Positions 37,542 to 47,025 of a stretch of 64,000 nt of DNA are shown in pieces. The DNA comes from Novosphingobium subterraneum (GTDB lineage Bacteria; Pseudomonadota; Alphaproteobacteria; Sphingomonadales; Sphingomonadaceae): assembly GCF_000807925.1 (NCBI RefSeq), contig NZ_JRVC01000001.1:336153-400152 (forward strand), given 5' to 3'. Both the position numbers and the translations under genes were made by a program. A model generated the notes under the pieces. That model did no database searches, was not told the origin of the DNA, and saw nothing but the letters and a program-made list of their open reading frames with translations. The number at the start of each line of letters is the position of its first letter. Positions within the stretch are counted from its first letter, which is position 1.

Positions 37542-37754
37542 ATGGAAGACTATGAAAACTGGCGAACTGTCGATTTCTCGAAACGAGCAATACCTGACGA
37601 CCTGACTGGGAATGGTGATCCAGATTTCTTGAAATCACGTATTCCAGAAAACGATGCCCGATCTCATCTGGATAGCCACCCCAGAAACAGCGCTGGACCT
37701 TGGATCGTGATTTTGGTTTCCATCGGTTTCATCGCATTCAGCTTGCTCAGCTGA
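37542..37754 (+). CDS. Small single-pass membrane protein
   Basis: A 70-residue frame starts MEDYENWRTVDFSKRAIPDD, with GGAG 8 bases ahead of the ATG. The first ~50 residues are polar and charged, and the C-terminus is one membrane helix (WIVILVSIGFIAFSLLS), giving a tail-anchored layout. No family is recognised. It lies between the GntR regulator and the end of traG, converging on the latter with a 46-base gap. Confidence 0.6.
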   Translation: MEDYENWRTVDFSKRAIPDDLTGNGDPDFLKSRIPENDARSHLDSHPRNSAGPWIVILVSIGFIAFSLLS

Positions 37755-37800
37755 TAACTGCGAGATCGTATCCGGGCGCTGCCACAACTCCCCATCCGCT

Positions 37801-40581
37801 CTACCGCTGATCTCGATCATAGAACCGTTCATTGAAGCGCTCGTCAGCGCCACCTGAAGTAGAACGACCCCCGTCAAATTCCCGACGCCGATCATCAAAG
37901 CGGGTGCCATTGGCCTCGTAGCGCTCCTTCAGGCTCCCCTGCCCTTCGCTTATCCGAGCACCAATCGAGTCATCGGTCGATCCCTCGACAAGATTCCGGG
38001 AGCTTCCGCCAGAACGCTGTGGCGCTCGAGCCCTAAGGTCAGTTTCGGTGAAGCTACCGGGCCCGGCGACTTTGCCGGTAAGCGTTCCCTTTTCCGGGAT
38101 GAGATCATTGAAAGGCGCCACCCGCTGATCGTAGTAGTCGGAGATGATCTCGCGCGCGACAAGCTCGTAGACAGCCTGCTCTTGCGGGCTGTAGTCGGTT
38201 CGAGCAAGGCTGGGTGCAGTGATCCCGAGTTCCGCCGCCTTTTCCTGATAGCGGCTTGCCACGATCTGGCTCATGTCGAAGGCGAGACTGGCACCAAATC
38301 CCTCCCGTGTAGAGGTACTGTCGGTGAGTGATGTCGCCAGCTCGTCAATCTGGGCGATCCGCTGATCGATCCGCCGGATCTCCTCGAGTGCACGTTCACG
38401 CGAGTAGGCGTTCTCGGAATAGCCCTCACTCCGGCTGAAGCTTCCGCTTTGAGCGTAGCTCCCACTGTCTTGCGTGACATTCGAACCATTCGAACGATTG
38501 TCCGAAGTCGAGGACTCGAAGCCCTGCGTTTCGTTCCGATCATTTCCTCGAGAGACAACGTCTGTTCGCTGGCGGCTACCGCTGATGCCAGCTTGGACAC
38601 CTCCATTGGCGCCCACACTCCCCTTGCCCCCAGGCCCGCCATCGCCACCTCGAGTGCCTGCAACGCTGCCGGACAACCCGACACTGCCGCTGCGGCTCGT
38701 CTCGAGACGATCAATATTGGTTTGCTGATCCCCCCTCGACCGCGTGACACGATCGCTTTCGCTGACGGTGTCCCTGGCATCCAGCGACTGATTGTCGAAC
38801 CGCTGCAGGTTCTCACCCGAGCGATACCCGGACGAGCTTTCACTTCCGCTGGAGTTGCGCACTCCGCTTGTTTGCCGCGTCGACGCGCGGTCAAGGAAGG
38901 CAACCGCGCGCGACCGCTCTTCCGAAAGAGTGTTCCGCGCCGTCTCAAGTTCAGAAAGGGTCTGCTGCCGCTCGGCATTGGCGAACTGGCTGAGCGACGC
39001 GCCGAACGCCAATCGGCTCATGCCCGGCGACGTGTCAAAGACGCTCGCACCATCTGTCATGGTCTTTGTCGTTGTCCCATTCGCATTGACCGTCGACATG
39101 ACCGGCGCCCCGCCGGTGAAGGAGGGAGCGGCATTCCATTGTTCGGACTGCCGGTTGAAGCTTGAGAGGTTCATGAAGCTCTCGTTCCCGTAGGAATAGT
39201 TGCCGGTCGTACGCTCGACGGCAGCCGCTTCGGCTGCCGCCTGCGCTGGGGCAAGCATCGAGGTCGCTTGCGACGAGACGGCCATGGCCCCTTTCGCCAT
39301 TCCGCCGGCGAGGAAGGGAATCGACATCATCAGAAAGCCCGCGATCGTTGCGGTATCCGCATTGACCGCATCGATCCCCGCCATCCCCGCCATGGTAATC
39401 CCGCCCGGTGCGGTGGCGTTCAGGGCATCGGAAGCGCGGTCCATGATGAACATGTGCAGGACCACATAAAGCGGCCCCCACGCAGCGAGGTAGAAGAACC
39501 CTGTGAAGTAGCCCTTGAGCGCCATCGTACCTGTCCGCGGCATGAGAAACAGCGGAAAGATGACCGGGAACATCGCATAGAAGACCACCGTCAGGACGAT
39601 GTTGAGAAGCGGCACCCATGTCATCGCCTGCTGAGCGATCGAGCTGTAGGTGTTGCGCGCCTGCTCCTCCGCTCGAAGCATCGCAAAGGTATCGCCGTCC
39701 GCGGCCCCAAGATTGGCCCGCGCCTCGAGGAAAGCGTTCACCAGAGAGCGCTGCTGGAAAACCTGCTGAGCTGTCTGCGAACTCCCGTGGAACTGGTTTG
39801 CGATGACAGGGAGATCAGAAACCAGCTTCGCTCTCGCCAGAGCCGGCGTCAGGCCGGGGAACAGCTTGCGGCCTTCTTGCTGCAGACCCAGCTCGGTGTA
39901 GGCGGTGATGCCAGTCTGCAGCTCGTTATAGGCATTCTGGCAGGTGACGATGATCGGTGGCCCGCTCGCAGGCAGAAACTTCATTCCCCGCGCCGGTGAC
40001 CCAGGCCCCATATCGGCAAGGATGTTGTTCGAGTTGGCGATTGTGTCGAAAGAGGTGTGTCCGAGCAGAATATCGTACAACAGGCATTGCTTGAAGTACT
40101 CACCCAGGTTCGCGCTGATACGCGGGTCGCGGATCTGAAAGTCGCGGGTCCGGTCCCAAAGCCGCGCACCGTAGATCATCCCGTTGGTCGACATCTGCAA
40201 TGCACCTGGCATCACGAAGACCGTTTCAGCGGTGCGTGTCAGCCAGTCCCCGGCCTGGCTGCTGACCGAAGCGACCATCGCCAGACCGATGGGCACGTTG
40301 GCAACCGTGGCCGGCGCGAGCGAGGGATTGAGGCGATCGGTAATCCGGACCGAGGTCACTGGGACGACCAGAGCGCCGTAGATCAGCGTCGCGCCGAGAA
40401 ACCAGTTGAACCAGGCACGCCAGTCGAGACTGAACGCCACGATGAGCAGGGTATAAATGAGCCCGATCACCATCACGACACGCAGCAGCGCGCGGAAGCC
40501 CCCTCCCCCGGTCCAGGCGCTGACCGCATTGAAGATGTTGACCAGGTACTCGCCCCCACCGATCGTGAAGATCTCCATCAT
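37801..40581 (-). CDS. traG: TraG, F-type mating-pair stabilisation protein
   Basis: The 926-residue protein starts MMEIFTIGGGEYLVNIFNAV, a typical TraG N-terminus, with AGGAGGG upstream; the frame open further upstream is not coding. Several membrane helices occupy the first ~450 residues (VVMVIGLIYTLLIVAFSLDW, LLNIVLTVVFYAMFPVIFPL, MSIPFLAGGMAKGAMAVSS). The C-terminal half is Ser/Gln/Arg-rich low complexity (SGVRNSSGSESSSGYRSGEN) and probably lies in the periplasm. TraG takes part in pilus assembly and mating-pair stability or entry exclusion in F. It is the last gene of the leftward transfer operon. Confidence 0.92.
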   Translation of the reverse strand: MMEIFTIGGGEYLVNIFNAVSAWTGGGGFRALLRVVMVIGLIYTLLIVAFSLDWRAWFNWFLGATLIYGALVVPVTSVRITDRLNPSLAPATVANVPIGLAMVASVSSQAGDWLTRTAETVFVMPGALQMSTNGMIYGARLWDRTRDFQIRDPRISANLGEYFKQCLLYDILLGHTSFDTIANSNNILADMGPGSPARGMKFLPASGPPIIVTCQNAYNELQTGITAYTELGLQQEGRKLFPGLTPALARAKLVSDLPVIANQFHGSSQTAQQVFQQRSLVNAFLEARANLGAADGDTFAMLRAEEQARNTYSSIAQQAMTWVPLLNIVLTVVFYAMFPVIFPLFLMPRTGTMALKGYFTGFFYLAAWGPLYVVLHMFIMDRASDALNATAPGGITMAGMAGIDAVNADTATIAGFLMMSIPFLAGGMAKGAMAVSSQATSMLAPAQAAAEAAAVERTTGNYSYGNESFMNLSSFNRQSEQWNAAPSFTGGAPVMSTVNANGTTTKTMTDGASVFDTSPGMSRLAFGASLSQFANAERQQTLSELETARNTLSEERSRAVAFLDRASTRQTSGVRNSSGSESSSGYRSGENLQRFDNQSLDARDTVSESDRVTRSRGDQQTNIDRLETSRSGSVGLSGSVAGTRGGDGGPGGKGSVGANGGVQAGISGSRQRTDVVSRGNDRNETQGFESSTSDNRSNGSNVTQDSGSYAQSGSFSRSEGYSENAYSRERALEEIRRIDQRIAQIDELATSLTDSTSTREGFGASLAFDMSQIVASRYQEKAAELGITAPSLARTDYSPQEQAVYELVAREIISDYYDQRVAPFNDLIPEKGTLTGKVAGPGSFTETDLRARAPQRSGGSSRNLVEGSTDDSIGARISEGQGSLKERYEANGTRFDDRRREFDGGRSTSGGADERFNERFYDRDQR

Positions 40582-40609
40582 GGCTCGTCCCTCCTGCCGC
40601 GCGCCGGGC

Positions 40610-42064
40610 CTATTGCAGGCCCTGATTTGAGAGGGATGTGCTGAATCGCAGCGCAGCCGACATCTGGGGCGAAAGGTTGTTACGCAACGTGCCCTCGAGG
40701 AAAACAGCCCGCTGAACGACATGCTGGGTCCGTTCGAGGCGGAGGTTCATCCCTTGGGAATATGTGTCGAGCACCTGACGGACCGAGACGATCTGCGCGC
40801 GCCACTGTGACAGTGCTTCCTCATTGGCATTCTGGAAGGAGCCGACGCCGCGCGAGGCATAGCCGTAATACTGCTGTGCCAGCGCATCGAGGAGGTCCAT
40901 CGCGACGATCTCGGCAAGATCGTTCATGTCATTGGCTGTCATGCCGCCAAGCGTTGCGGCCGCGTTGACCGAGATGATCTTGTAGAGCGGGATGGTGGTG
41001 GCCCCCAGAAGACCAATCTCGTCAGGCGTGAGAGCCGCATTGCTGCGCACCTTGCCGTTCATGCTCTCGATCATCGCCCTCACACGCGGCTTCAGGGCCT
41101 GCGAGGCAGAAACAGACATGCTCTGCGTGGTGGGATTGAGGCACTTGTCGCTCGTGTCACACTTCAGCATCGTGACCGAGCCCCCGCCATCCAGCAGGGC
41201 GGTCAGCAGTGCCCGGTCTCCCTGCCCGACGAACTGGTAGCCGCGCTTGCCGCTGGCATCGCCGTCCTGATAGAAGATTACGGTGCCGACAAAGGTCATC
41301 AGGTATTCGCGGAAGTTCACCGAGAAACTGGGGTAGCTCTGCTTCAGCATCTCCCACGTGAAGTTGTAGCTTGCCGCGGGAATGGTGGGATCCTTGTTCG
41401 CCTTCAGGGTCGCCTCGCGCTGCCCACCCGTCCCGCATTCATGCCGCCCCTTGGCCCAGTCGGAGAACAGGCCCTGGCTGTTCCCGATCGACTTGCAGAT
41501 CTCCGACGACATGCGATCGGACTTGCCCCACAGGCCGCCGACGAGGTTCTGTGCGGTCTCGCAGCTGTTCATGTTGAACTGGTTCATCTGCTGCGCCTTC
41601 TGCGCCATTTCCTCAATCGTGGCCGAGATCTGCGGACTGATCGACTTGATCGCGAGCTGGAAGGCAAACCCCAGCGCATTGTTGGCTGTCGCTTTGAGCA
41701 TCGCCACGATCTCGTCCGAGTTGATGAACGAGAAGGATCCGGAAAACACATCGATCCCGCCGCAGCCAGCCTTGACCGAGGGCAGCTGGAGATTGACCGG
41801 GTTGACGCTCCTTTGCGGAAAGCGGGTCCAGATATTGCCGCCTGAATAGTAGCCCGCAGACTGGCCCTGGTAGGCAACCGGCCCGGTGGCGTTCGCAGCC
41901 GCGCCCATGTCATTGAAGAAGCTGTTGAGCTCAGACCCCACATTGGCATGCACGGGGCCGGCGGCCATGGTGGCAACTGCCAGCGCTGACAGGGCAATGC
42001 CCGCTCGCCTCAGGACAGGAGCGAGCAGCCGGGTCGCCGAATTTGGCGTGGAGGTGCGTGCCAT
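40610..42064 (-). CDS. traH: TraH, F-type pilus assembly protein
   Basis: The 484-residue exported protein (signal peptide ends GPVHA) matches TraH: NVGSELNSFFNDMGAAANAT, AGYYSGGNIWTRFPQRSVNP, CGGIDVFSGSFSFINSDEIV, and AQNLVGGLWGKSDRMSSEIC. C-terminal helices form the coiled part used for pilus assembly at the outer membrane. Its start overlaps the traF stop, and it is followed by traG after 28 bases, the canonical F order traF-traH-traG. Confidence 0.93.
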   Translation of the reverse strand: MARTSTPNSATRLLAPVLRRAGIALSALAVATMAAGPVHANVGSELNSFFNDMGAAANATGPVAYQGQSAGYYSGGNIWTRFPQRSVNPVNLQLPSVKAGCGGIDVFSGSFSFINSDEIVAMLKATANNALGFAFQLAIKSISPQISATIEEMAQKAQQMNQFNMNSCETAQNLVGGLWGKSDRMSSEICKSIGNSQGLFSDWAKGRHECGTGGQREATLKANKDPTIPAASYNFTWEMLKQSYPSFSVNFREYLMTFVGTVIFYQDGDASGKRGYQFVGQGDRALLTALLDGGGSVTMLKCDTSDKCLNPTTQSMSVSASQALKPRVRAMIESMNGKVRSNAALTPDEIGLLGATTIPLYKIISVNAAATLGGMTANDMNDLAEIVAMDLLDALAQQYYGYASRGVGSFQNANEEALSQWRAQIVSVRQVLDTYSQGMNLRLERTQHVVQRAVFLEGTLRNNLSPQMSAALRFSTSLSNQGLQ

Positions 42065-42870
42065 CAGTAGTCGCTCCCTGGTTCGATCTTGGTGAGGTAG
42101 AAGATGCGCTGCATGACCTCGTCGGCCGCCATCACGCCATAGCCGATCGGAATGGGCTGCTTCGTCTGGGTGTCGAACAGGACGAGGGCAGGAACGGTCC
42201 CGCCCTGCAGCCCCATGCGCTGGTATTGTCCGCTATCGACCACGAAGTTGGGAAACGCCTCGTTGGGGCCGCCGTCCATCGACACCGCCAGAACCTCGAG
42301 GCCGTAACTATCGGACAGGGCCCGCATGACTGGCGAGAATGTCCGGCAGGCCGAGCATGACGAGGAGTAGAAGTAGAACACGCCGTAACGCTGAGTGAGC
42401 GCTGCCATCGATCCCTCGCGCTGCTGGCGGCGATCAGTCAGCCAGGTCTGCTTGGCGAGGGTCGAGACTGGACGCTCAAGCGTGTAATCGAGCTCGGGGT
42501 TTTGCCAGATTGCACGGCTCCAGACGTCGGCGAAGGTCGACGCACGATCGAGTTGCTCGCGCTGGAAGCGGATGTAGTTGACGATGTTCTCCGAGGTCGG
42601 CTCGAGGATCGCGCGCGCCTTGAGCTCGTCGAGCTGGCGGGTAATTGCCGCCATGCGGTCAACCGCAGGCGGGCTCTGGGTCGGCTGCTGTTGGCTTCGC
42701 TCCCGCGCCTTTCGTTTGGCCTCTTCCGAATTGCAGTAGAACCAGGTGCCAAGCTTGCGCTCATCGCAATAGAACGCATCGCGCGGGGCGGGGGATGCGC
42801 TCTGCGCCACCAAAGGAGCACCGAGCGCCACGCCGAATGCGCTCAGGGCAAGGAAAACAGGCTTATTCAT
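42064..42870 (-). CDS. traF: TraF, thioredoxin-like F-type assembly protein
   Basis: The 268-residue protein has a signal peptide (MNKPVFLALSAFGVALGAPL) and a conserved front part (DAFYCDERKLGTWFYCNSEE). The thioredoxin-like C-terminal domain contains YFYSSSCSACRTFSPVMRAL, whose CSAC motif keeps a redox-capable CxxC that F-plasmid TraF lacks. The ATG at 42870 overlaps the preceding stop (ATGA); another ATG two codons upstream is possible. TraF acts in the periplasm for pilus assembly, and disulfide handling would suit the Cys-rich TraN and TraU. Confidence 0.92.
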   Translation of the reverse strand: MNKPVFLALSAFGVALGAPLVAQSASPAPRDAFYCDERKLGTWFYCNSEEAKRKARERSQQQPTQSPPAVDRMAAITRQLDELKARAILEPTSENIVNYIRFQREQLDRASTFADVWSRAIWQNPELDYTLERPVSTLAKQTWLTDRRQQREGSMAALTQRYGVFYFYSSSCSACRTFSPVMRALSDSYGLEVLAVSMDGGPNEAFPNFVVDSGQYQRMGLQGGTVPALVLFDTQTKQPIPIGYGVMAADEVMQRIFYLTKIEPGSDY

Positions 42871-43244
42871 GGGCATTGTCCTTTCCCGAGGTCGAGCATC
42901 TGGAGGAGGAAGGCGGTTTTGAAGAGACCACGGCCGCGGTCGATCATGCGGATCATTCCCCCCGAAAGAGTGGTCGTGGCCGCGACGCCGGCTTCTGTCA
43001 GGCACAGGCCGCAGTCATCTGTGCCCGAACGGCGCGCCCAATCCTTGTCGAGAAGGCGCGCAACCGAACTCGCGACCTCGCTGCGTGTCGCCGGATGCAG
43101 GAACCAGTCTTCGATCCGCGCAAGAAGATCGGCCTCGGTCCGCGCGAGATCGCGACCGATCGCAACCGCAACCGCCAGATCGAGAACCTCAGCAGATGGG
43201 AAGGGTCGTTCTCTCCCGAATGGCAGGACCGTTGCACCGGTCAT
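42867..43244 (-). CDS. Unknown cytoplasmic protein of the transfer operon
   Basis: A 125-residue soluble protein: MTGATVLPFGRERPFPSAEV, LARIEDWFLHPATRSEVASS, then GTDDCGLCLTEAGVAATTTL with a lone CxxC. There is no signal peptide or membrane segment. It overlaps traN at one end and traF at the other by four bases each, so it is translated with them. No F-plasmid gene at this position matches by reading. A regulatory or chaperone role is conceivable, but nothing in the sequence decides it. Confidence 0.7.
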   Translation of the reverse strand: MTGATVLPFGRERPFPSAEVLDLAVAVAIGRDLARTEADLLARIEDWFLHPATRSEVASSVARLLDKDWARRSGTDDCGLCLTEAGVAATTTLSGGMIRMIDRGRGLFKTAFLLQMLDLGKGQCP

Positions 43245-44983
43245 GATCCGGTCCCTCCATGACGAGTATAGTAGCTCTCGATTTTCTGCTGAATCTGGAT
43301 CGACATCTCGATCTCACTGGGCAGCTTTGCCGCGTCGACGAACTCGGCGTAGACCTCTCGGAAGTCCATGCGGCTGAGATCGAGCTGCTGGAATTGTGCG
43401 ATCAGGAAGCCGTCGCAGTCAGGTTGCTTCGGGGTGCCCCACTGCATGCCGAGCTGGGCCTTCCCCTGCTGATTGAGGATGCGGACCAGCTTGCTTCCGT
43501 AGCAGCAGTAGGACTGCTTGCGGGTTACGCAGACGCCGAGGACGCGCGCTGAACAATAAGTGCCGACAAAGTGGCAGAGGCCAGCATCATCGCGCTTGTC
43601 GACCTCGCGGTCCTCGCGGTCGCACAGGAACGGTGTCAGGAGCGGAACGCCCTTCCCGCTACAGCAGTTCGAGAGGCCAAAAATCTTCCGGGTGCAACGC
43701 AGATGCTCGCCGCTGAAGATCTTCAACTGGTCCGGATCGAAGCCATCGCGCAGGTTCCCCATCACGTTCATGGCGACCATCGCGTCCTTGAACTCGGTGG
43801 ACGCCTCGCGCGTCACCTGCGTACATTCGCCGTCGATGCAGTAGAGGTCGCCCGCGCAGACATAGGCGGCTGAAGCGGAGGTGCCCGTTTGGGGAAGGGT
43901 GCACTGGTACCAGCGGTCGTGGACATTGCAGGTCACGCCATCGGGCTCGAAGCTCAGGCATTCATCATGACTGAACTTGCAATCAGAGCGTGCTTCCAAC
44001 GCGGCGCAGTCATTGGCCGGTGCCACACCCTGGCACTGATAGGTGCGCTGCCACTCCCAACAGCTTCGCGTAACCGAAAGACCATTGATCACCCGCGTCT
44101 CGTCAGGGGCCGTGCAGACCTCGCTGGCAAGGGTGCAGGTGGCGCCATTGGTGGCACTCCGGCAAGCAGCTTCGTCTATCGTTTCGCCGACGATCCGAGC
44201 AGTGTTTCGCTCGACTCCGCCCGGCACGCCGCTGAGCCTTGAAGGGCATTGCCAGACCTGGCGGTAGATCGGCTCTCCAGGCTCCGAACACCATTTGCGG
44301 CCATTATCTTCTGCTACCCACTGCAGACACCGCTGACCGACGCGCACGCTCCTCTCGAGGGTGCAGGAACCCGAACCCTGCGCATTGGCAAGCATCGGGC
44401 ACATGTCGGATCGCTCGGCAAACTCCTCGGTTTCACAAGCATATTCCCAGGAGCGCCGCCCTTCGGTCTGAACGCTAAGCGCGGCATTGCAAGTCCGTGG
44501 TGCGTCAAAGGGCTGGGACCCGCTGTTGCAGCTTTCAAGATAGGTCATTGCGCCATCGCCGCCCGGGGGAAGCGGCGAACAGGTGTTGGCTTCCCCTCCG
44601 ATCCCAGCTCCCGCCCCGAGGTAACGATCGGGATCGCCCTCAATTGCCGAGGCAGACGACAAATCGATCGTCGCAGGATCGACGACCTTGCGGCGCGGAT
44701 CAACGACCGTCCGGTATTGCTCCTGGTAGCGCTGTGCTTCGCCGGCCGTCGTCAACCCCTTGGGGTCATCGACATAGCGCCGTGCTGGAATGTCCGTCCC
44801 GCCAAAACCGGGCACACTTGCTTCACTGCCGGCGCTCAGAATAGCCGAGTTCGTGCCATCGCGCAGGCTGCGGGCCATGGCCTCGCCATCGGCGCGCGCA
44901 TCGCCAGATGTCATCTGGGCATGAGCAAGGTGCCCGGACGCAAGCAACGCAAGACAAGCAAATGAAAGCCGCACCGGGTTCAC
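43241..44983 (-). CDS. traN: TraN, Cys-rich outer-membrane mating protein
   Basis: The 580-residue exported protein (signal peptide ends HLAHA) is rich in Cys and matches TraN. Characteristic segments are ARRYVDDPKGLTTAGEAQRY, ACRSATNGATCTLASEVCTA, RSCWEWQRTYQCQG, LFCIDGECT-like LYCIDGECTQVT, then NCCSGKGVPLLTPFLCDRED and LGMQWGTPKQPDCDGF. TraN in F recognises recipient outer-membrane proteins and stabilises mating pairs. Dense disulfides fit with the redox proteins encoded in the same operon. Confidence 0.92.
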   Translation of the reverse strand: MNPVRLSFACLALLASGHLAHAQMTSGDARADGEAMARSLRDGTNSAILSAGSEASVPGFGGTDIPARRYVDDPKGLTTAGEAQRYQEQYRTVVDPRRKVVDPATIDLSSASAIEGDPDRYLGAGAGIGGEANTCSPLPPGGDGAMTYLESCNSGSQPFDAPRTCNAALSVQTEGRRSWEYACETEEFAERSDMCPMLANAQGSGSCTLERSVRVGQRCLQWVAEDNGRKWCSEPGEPIYRQVWQCPSRLSGVPGGVERNTARIVGETIDEAACRSATNGATCTLASEVCTAPDETRVINGLSVTRSCWEWQRTYQCQGVAPANDCAALEARSDCKFSHDECLSFEPDGVTCNVHDRWYQCTLPQTGTSASAAYVCAGDLYCIDGECTQVTREASTEFKDAMVAMNVMGNLRDGFDPDQLKIFSGEHLRCTRKIFGLSNCCSGKGVPLLTPFLCDREDREVDKRDDAGLCHFVGTYCSARVLGVCVTRKQSYCCYGSKLVRILNQQGKAQLGMQWGTPKQPDCDGFLIAQFQQLDLSRMDFREVYAEFVDAAKLPSEIEMSIQIQQKIESYYTRHGGTGS

Positions 44984-45717
44984 CGCGCCGTCCTCATGTT
45001 CGCGAGCGCGACCCGAGACACCGGTGCGCCCGGGCCGTTGGCGTCAGCAAAGGTTTCGAGCACATAGGCCACGCTCACATTGCCCGCGATCCGGTCGTGG
45101 GGTGGCGGCGCGGTTACGCAGTCAAGCTGGTCGCAAGGCTCAAAATCCGTCGAGAGCGCCACGAAGGTCGGCACCCGGTCGACACGGAGCGAGCGGAACA
45201 GCCGCGGGTCGATCGCGACGTTGGTGGCCCCCGCCTGGTCCACAACCTTGCGGATACCCGTGATGAAGGCTTGGGGATTGCCGGAGGAAAAGCCGCGGAA
45301 AACCACGACGCCCCCAGCCTTGGTCGTGTCCGCAATAAGCCCGGCGAGCGCGTCCTCCGGCATCGACAGGCTGGCAAAGGCGATGAAGAGCGGCGCGCCC
45401 TTGGGCTGAACATTGCCGGCCTTTGCGCCGGTTACGATCGCGTCGAAATCTATGGGGCCCTTGACCCCGCCCATGTCCGATACATCGAGATCCTGCACGG
45501 AAGCCTTGGCTGCATCGACGACACCTTGCGCCTCACTGCGATGCGCTTCGCTCCTCGCGGTGGCGAAATCGAACAGTTCTTGCGCATCGGCCTGCGCTGC
45601 GTGCCCGCGCGCCTCGATAGCCTGAATATCGATACCTTCAACGGTCTGGGCGAAGACCGTCACCGCAAAGCCTGCAAGACCGACACCTGTAAGACAGAAA
45701 GCGAGCGTGCGGTTCAC
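44980..45717 (-). CDS. trbC: TrbC, type-F pilin assembly protein
   Basis: The 245-residue exported protein (MNRTLAFCLTGVGLAGFAVT, cut after FAQ) ends in a thioredoxin-like TrbC domain: APLFIAFASLSMPEDALAGL, AGGVVVFRGFSSGNPQAFIT, and NVAIDPRLFRSLRVDRVPTF. It matches type-F TrbC, which is often fused to or paired with TraW. Its stop overlaps the traN start. It functions in the periplasm in pilus assembly. Confidence 0.92.
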   Translation of the reverse strand: MNRTLAFCLTGVGLAGFAVTVFAQTVEGIDIQAIEARGHAAQADAQELFDFATARSEAHRSEAQGVVDAAKASVQDLDVSDMGGVKGPIDFDAIVTGAKAGNVQPKGAPLFIAFASLSMPEDALAGLIADTTKAGGVVVFRGFSSGNPQAFITGIRKVVDQAGATNVAIDPRLFRSLRVDRVPTFVALSTDFEPCDQLDCVTAPPPHDRIAGNVSVAYVLETFADANGPGAPVSRVALANMRTAR

Positions 45718-45731
45718 TATCCCTCTCCCGG

Positions 45732-46757
45732 CTAAAGGACGCAGCAGTTGCGCTTGCGCCAGACAAGGAAGCCCACGTCTTCACCCTTCACAGGGTAGAC
45801 CTGACCCGCCTTGGGCAAGAGCGTTGTGGCGCCGATGGGCGAACAGGCCTCGCGTCCGCTCACCATTGCGGTTGGGTTCACCTGCTGCAGGCGGTACTGG
45901 CTCTTCTTGAGGATCGGCATGAGATACTTGGAGCACAGCGCCTTCGGACCGCTGGTGCCCCAGGCCAGACCCTGCCGGTGCATCTTGTAGATCATCCGCT
46001 CGGCCGCGAGCCGGGCAGATTGCTTCATGCCAACGTTCGCGCCGATGTTGCCGTTCATCGGGTACATCGGACCCTGACAGCCAGAGCACCAGAACAGCTC
46101 ATCCATCGGCAACTTTGTGCTCGCCGAAATGCAATCGGCCGAGCAGGCAGCTTGAGCCAACGGCGAGGTGAACAGGGCCGCCTCGGGATTGAGCAGCGTG
46201 GTCAGCTCATCGTCCTGCCAAAGCGGATCGATCTCGCTCAGATAGGCCACATCGAAGGAGCTTGCCTCGAGGCACAGAAAGTCCGTTACCACCTCCAGCC
46301 AGTAGAGCAGCGGGTAGATGTAGTAATGGACGTGGTACTTCGCGCTGTTCTGCGCCTGACCACCGACCTGTGAAGAGTCGGAGGCATAGCCATTGCCGAT
46401 CGAGAAACCGGGATTGAGTTTGATCCCGCCGAGATTGGGGAAACACCACGGCTTTGTCGTGACGTCGACGAGCCGCACCGGCTCCCAGAAACCCATCGCA
46501 AGGCCAATGCGCGGAACAGGAGTGCCGCACGCACAGATCGGGAGGTCCGGATTCTTGGTGTCGGCCCGGGAGGACGGCCAGATCTTGAGCGAGCCGAGCG
46601 AGAGCGGGAACATGCAACCCCAACACACATCGGTGACAGGATTGACGAAACTGCCCGAGCAGCGGCCAGGCCCGGTCGGAAGACCTTGAGCCGCTGCCGG
46701 CGTTGCCAGCGCTGCTACCAGCAGAGCCACGATGGGAGTCAGAAGCCTACCCAGCAT
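45732..46757 (-). CDS. traU: TraU, F-type DNA transfer/pilus assembly protein
   Basis: The 341-residue exported protein starts MLGRLLTPIVALLVAALATP with GGGAGGA upstream; a 15-codon extension is rejected. Conserved TraU segments are present: CSGSFVNPVTDVCWGCMFPL, ICACGTPVPRIGLAMGFWEP, FWCSGCQGPMYPMNGNI, and a C-terminal RKRNCCVL. About a dozen Cys imply disulfides. TraU is needed for DNA transfer more than for pilus formation in F. The gene overlaps the small membrane gene before it by 11 bases. Confidence 0.94.
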   Translation of the reverse strand: MLGRLLTPIVALLVAALATPAAAQGLPTGPGRCSGSFVNPVTDVCWGCMFPLSLGSLKIWPSSRADTKNPDLPICACGTPVPRIGLAMGFWEPVRLVDVTTKPWCFPNLGGIKLNPGFSIGNGYASDSSQVGGQAQNSAKYHVHYYIYPLLYWLEVVTDFLCLEASSFDVAYLSEIDPLWQDDELTTLLNPEAALFTSPLAQAACSADCISASTKLPMDELFWCSGCQGPMYPMNGNIGANVGMKQSARLAAERMIYKMHRQGLAWGTSGPKALCSKYLMPILKKSQYRLQQVNPTAMVSGREACSPIGATTLLPKAGQVYPVKGEDVGFLVWRKRNCCVL

Positions 46758-47025
46758 CCTGGTCCTCCCTGCCCTGCATGAGCCACGCATCGTCGGCTGC
46801 ATTTTTCGCCTTCAGCCAGAGCCAGCCCTGAACAATGACAAAGGTGACGGTGGCGCCCAGCCAGGGAAACGCCAGAGGGCGTGATAACGTGCGCAGCTCG
46901 CCAAAGAAGAGAACTGTTGCGGAGAGCACTGCGCAGCCCATGATCACTCGGATGCGGGCGCCGCGCAGCATCGGCGTTTCGGGGGCAGCGAGCGGGACCG
47001 GCAAAAGATCGCGCCACCCGGTCAT
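46747..47025 (-). CDS. Small membrane protein of the transfer operon
   Basis: A 92-residue protein with two hydrophobic helices (IRVIMGCAVLSATVLFFGEL and LAFPWLGATVTFVIVQGWLW) and charged ends. It overlaps traW upstream and traU downstream, so it belongs to the operon by coupling. No F gene is matched. It may anchor part of the envelope complex; function is unknown. Confidence 0.65.
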   Translation of the reverse strand: MTGWRDLLPVPLAAPETPMLRGARIRVIMGCAVLSATVLFFGELRTLSRPLAFPWLGATVTFVIVQGWLWLKAKNAADDAWLMQGREDQDAG

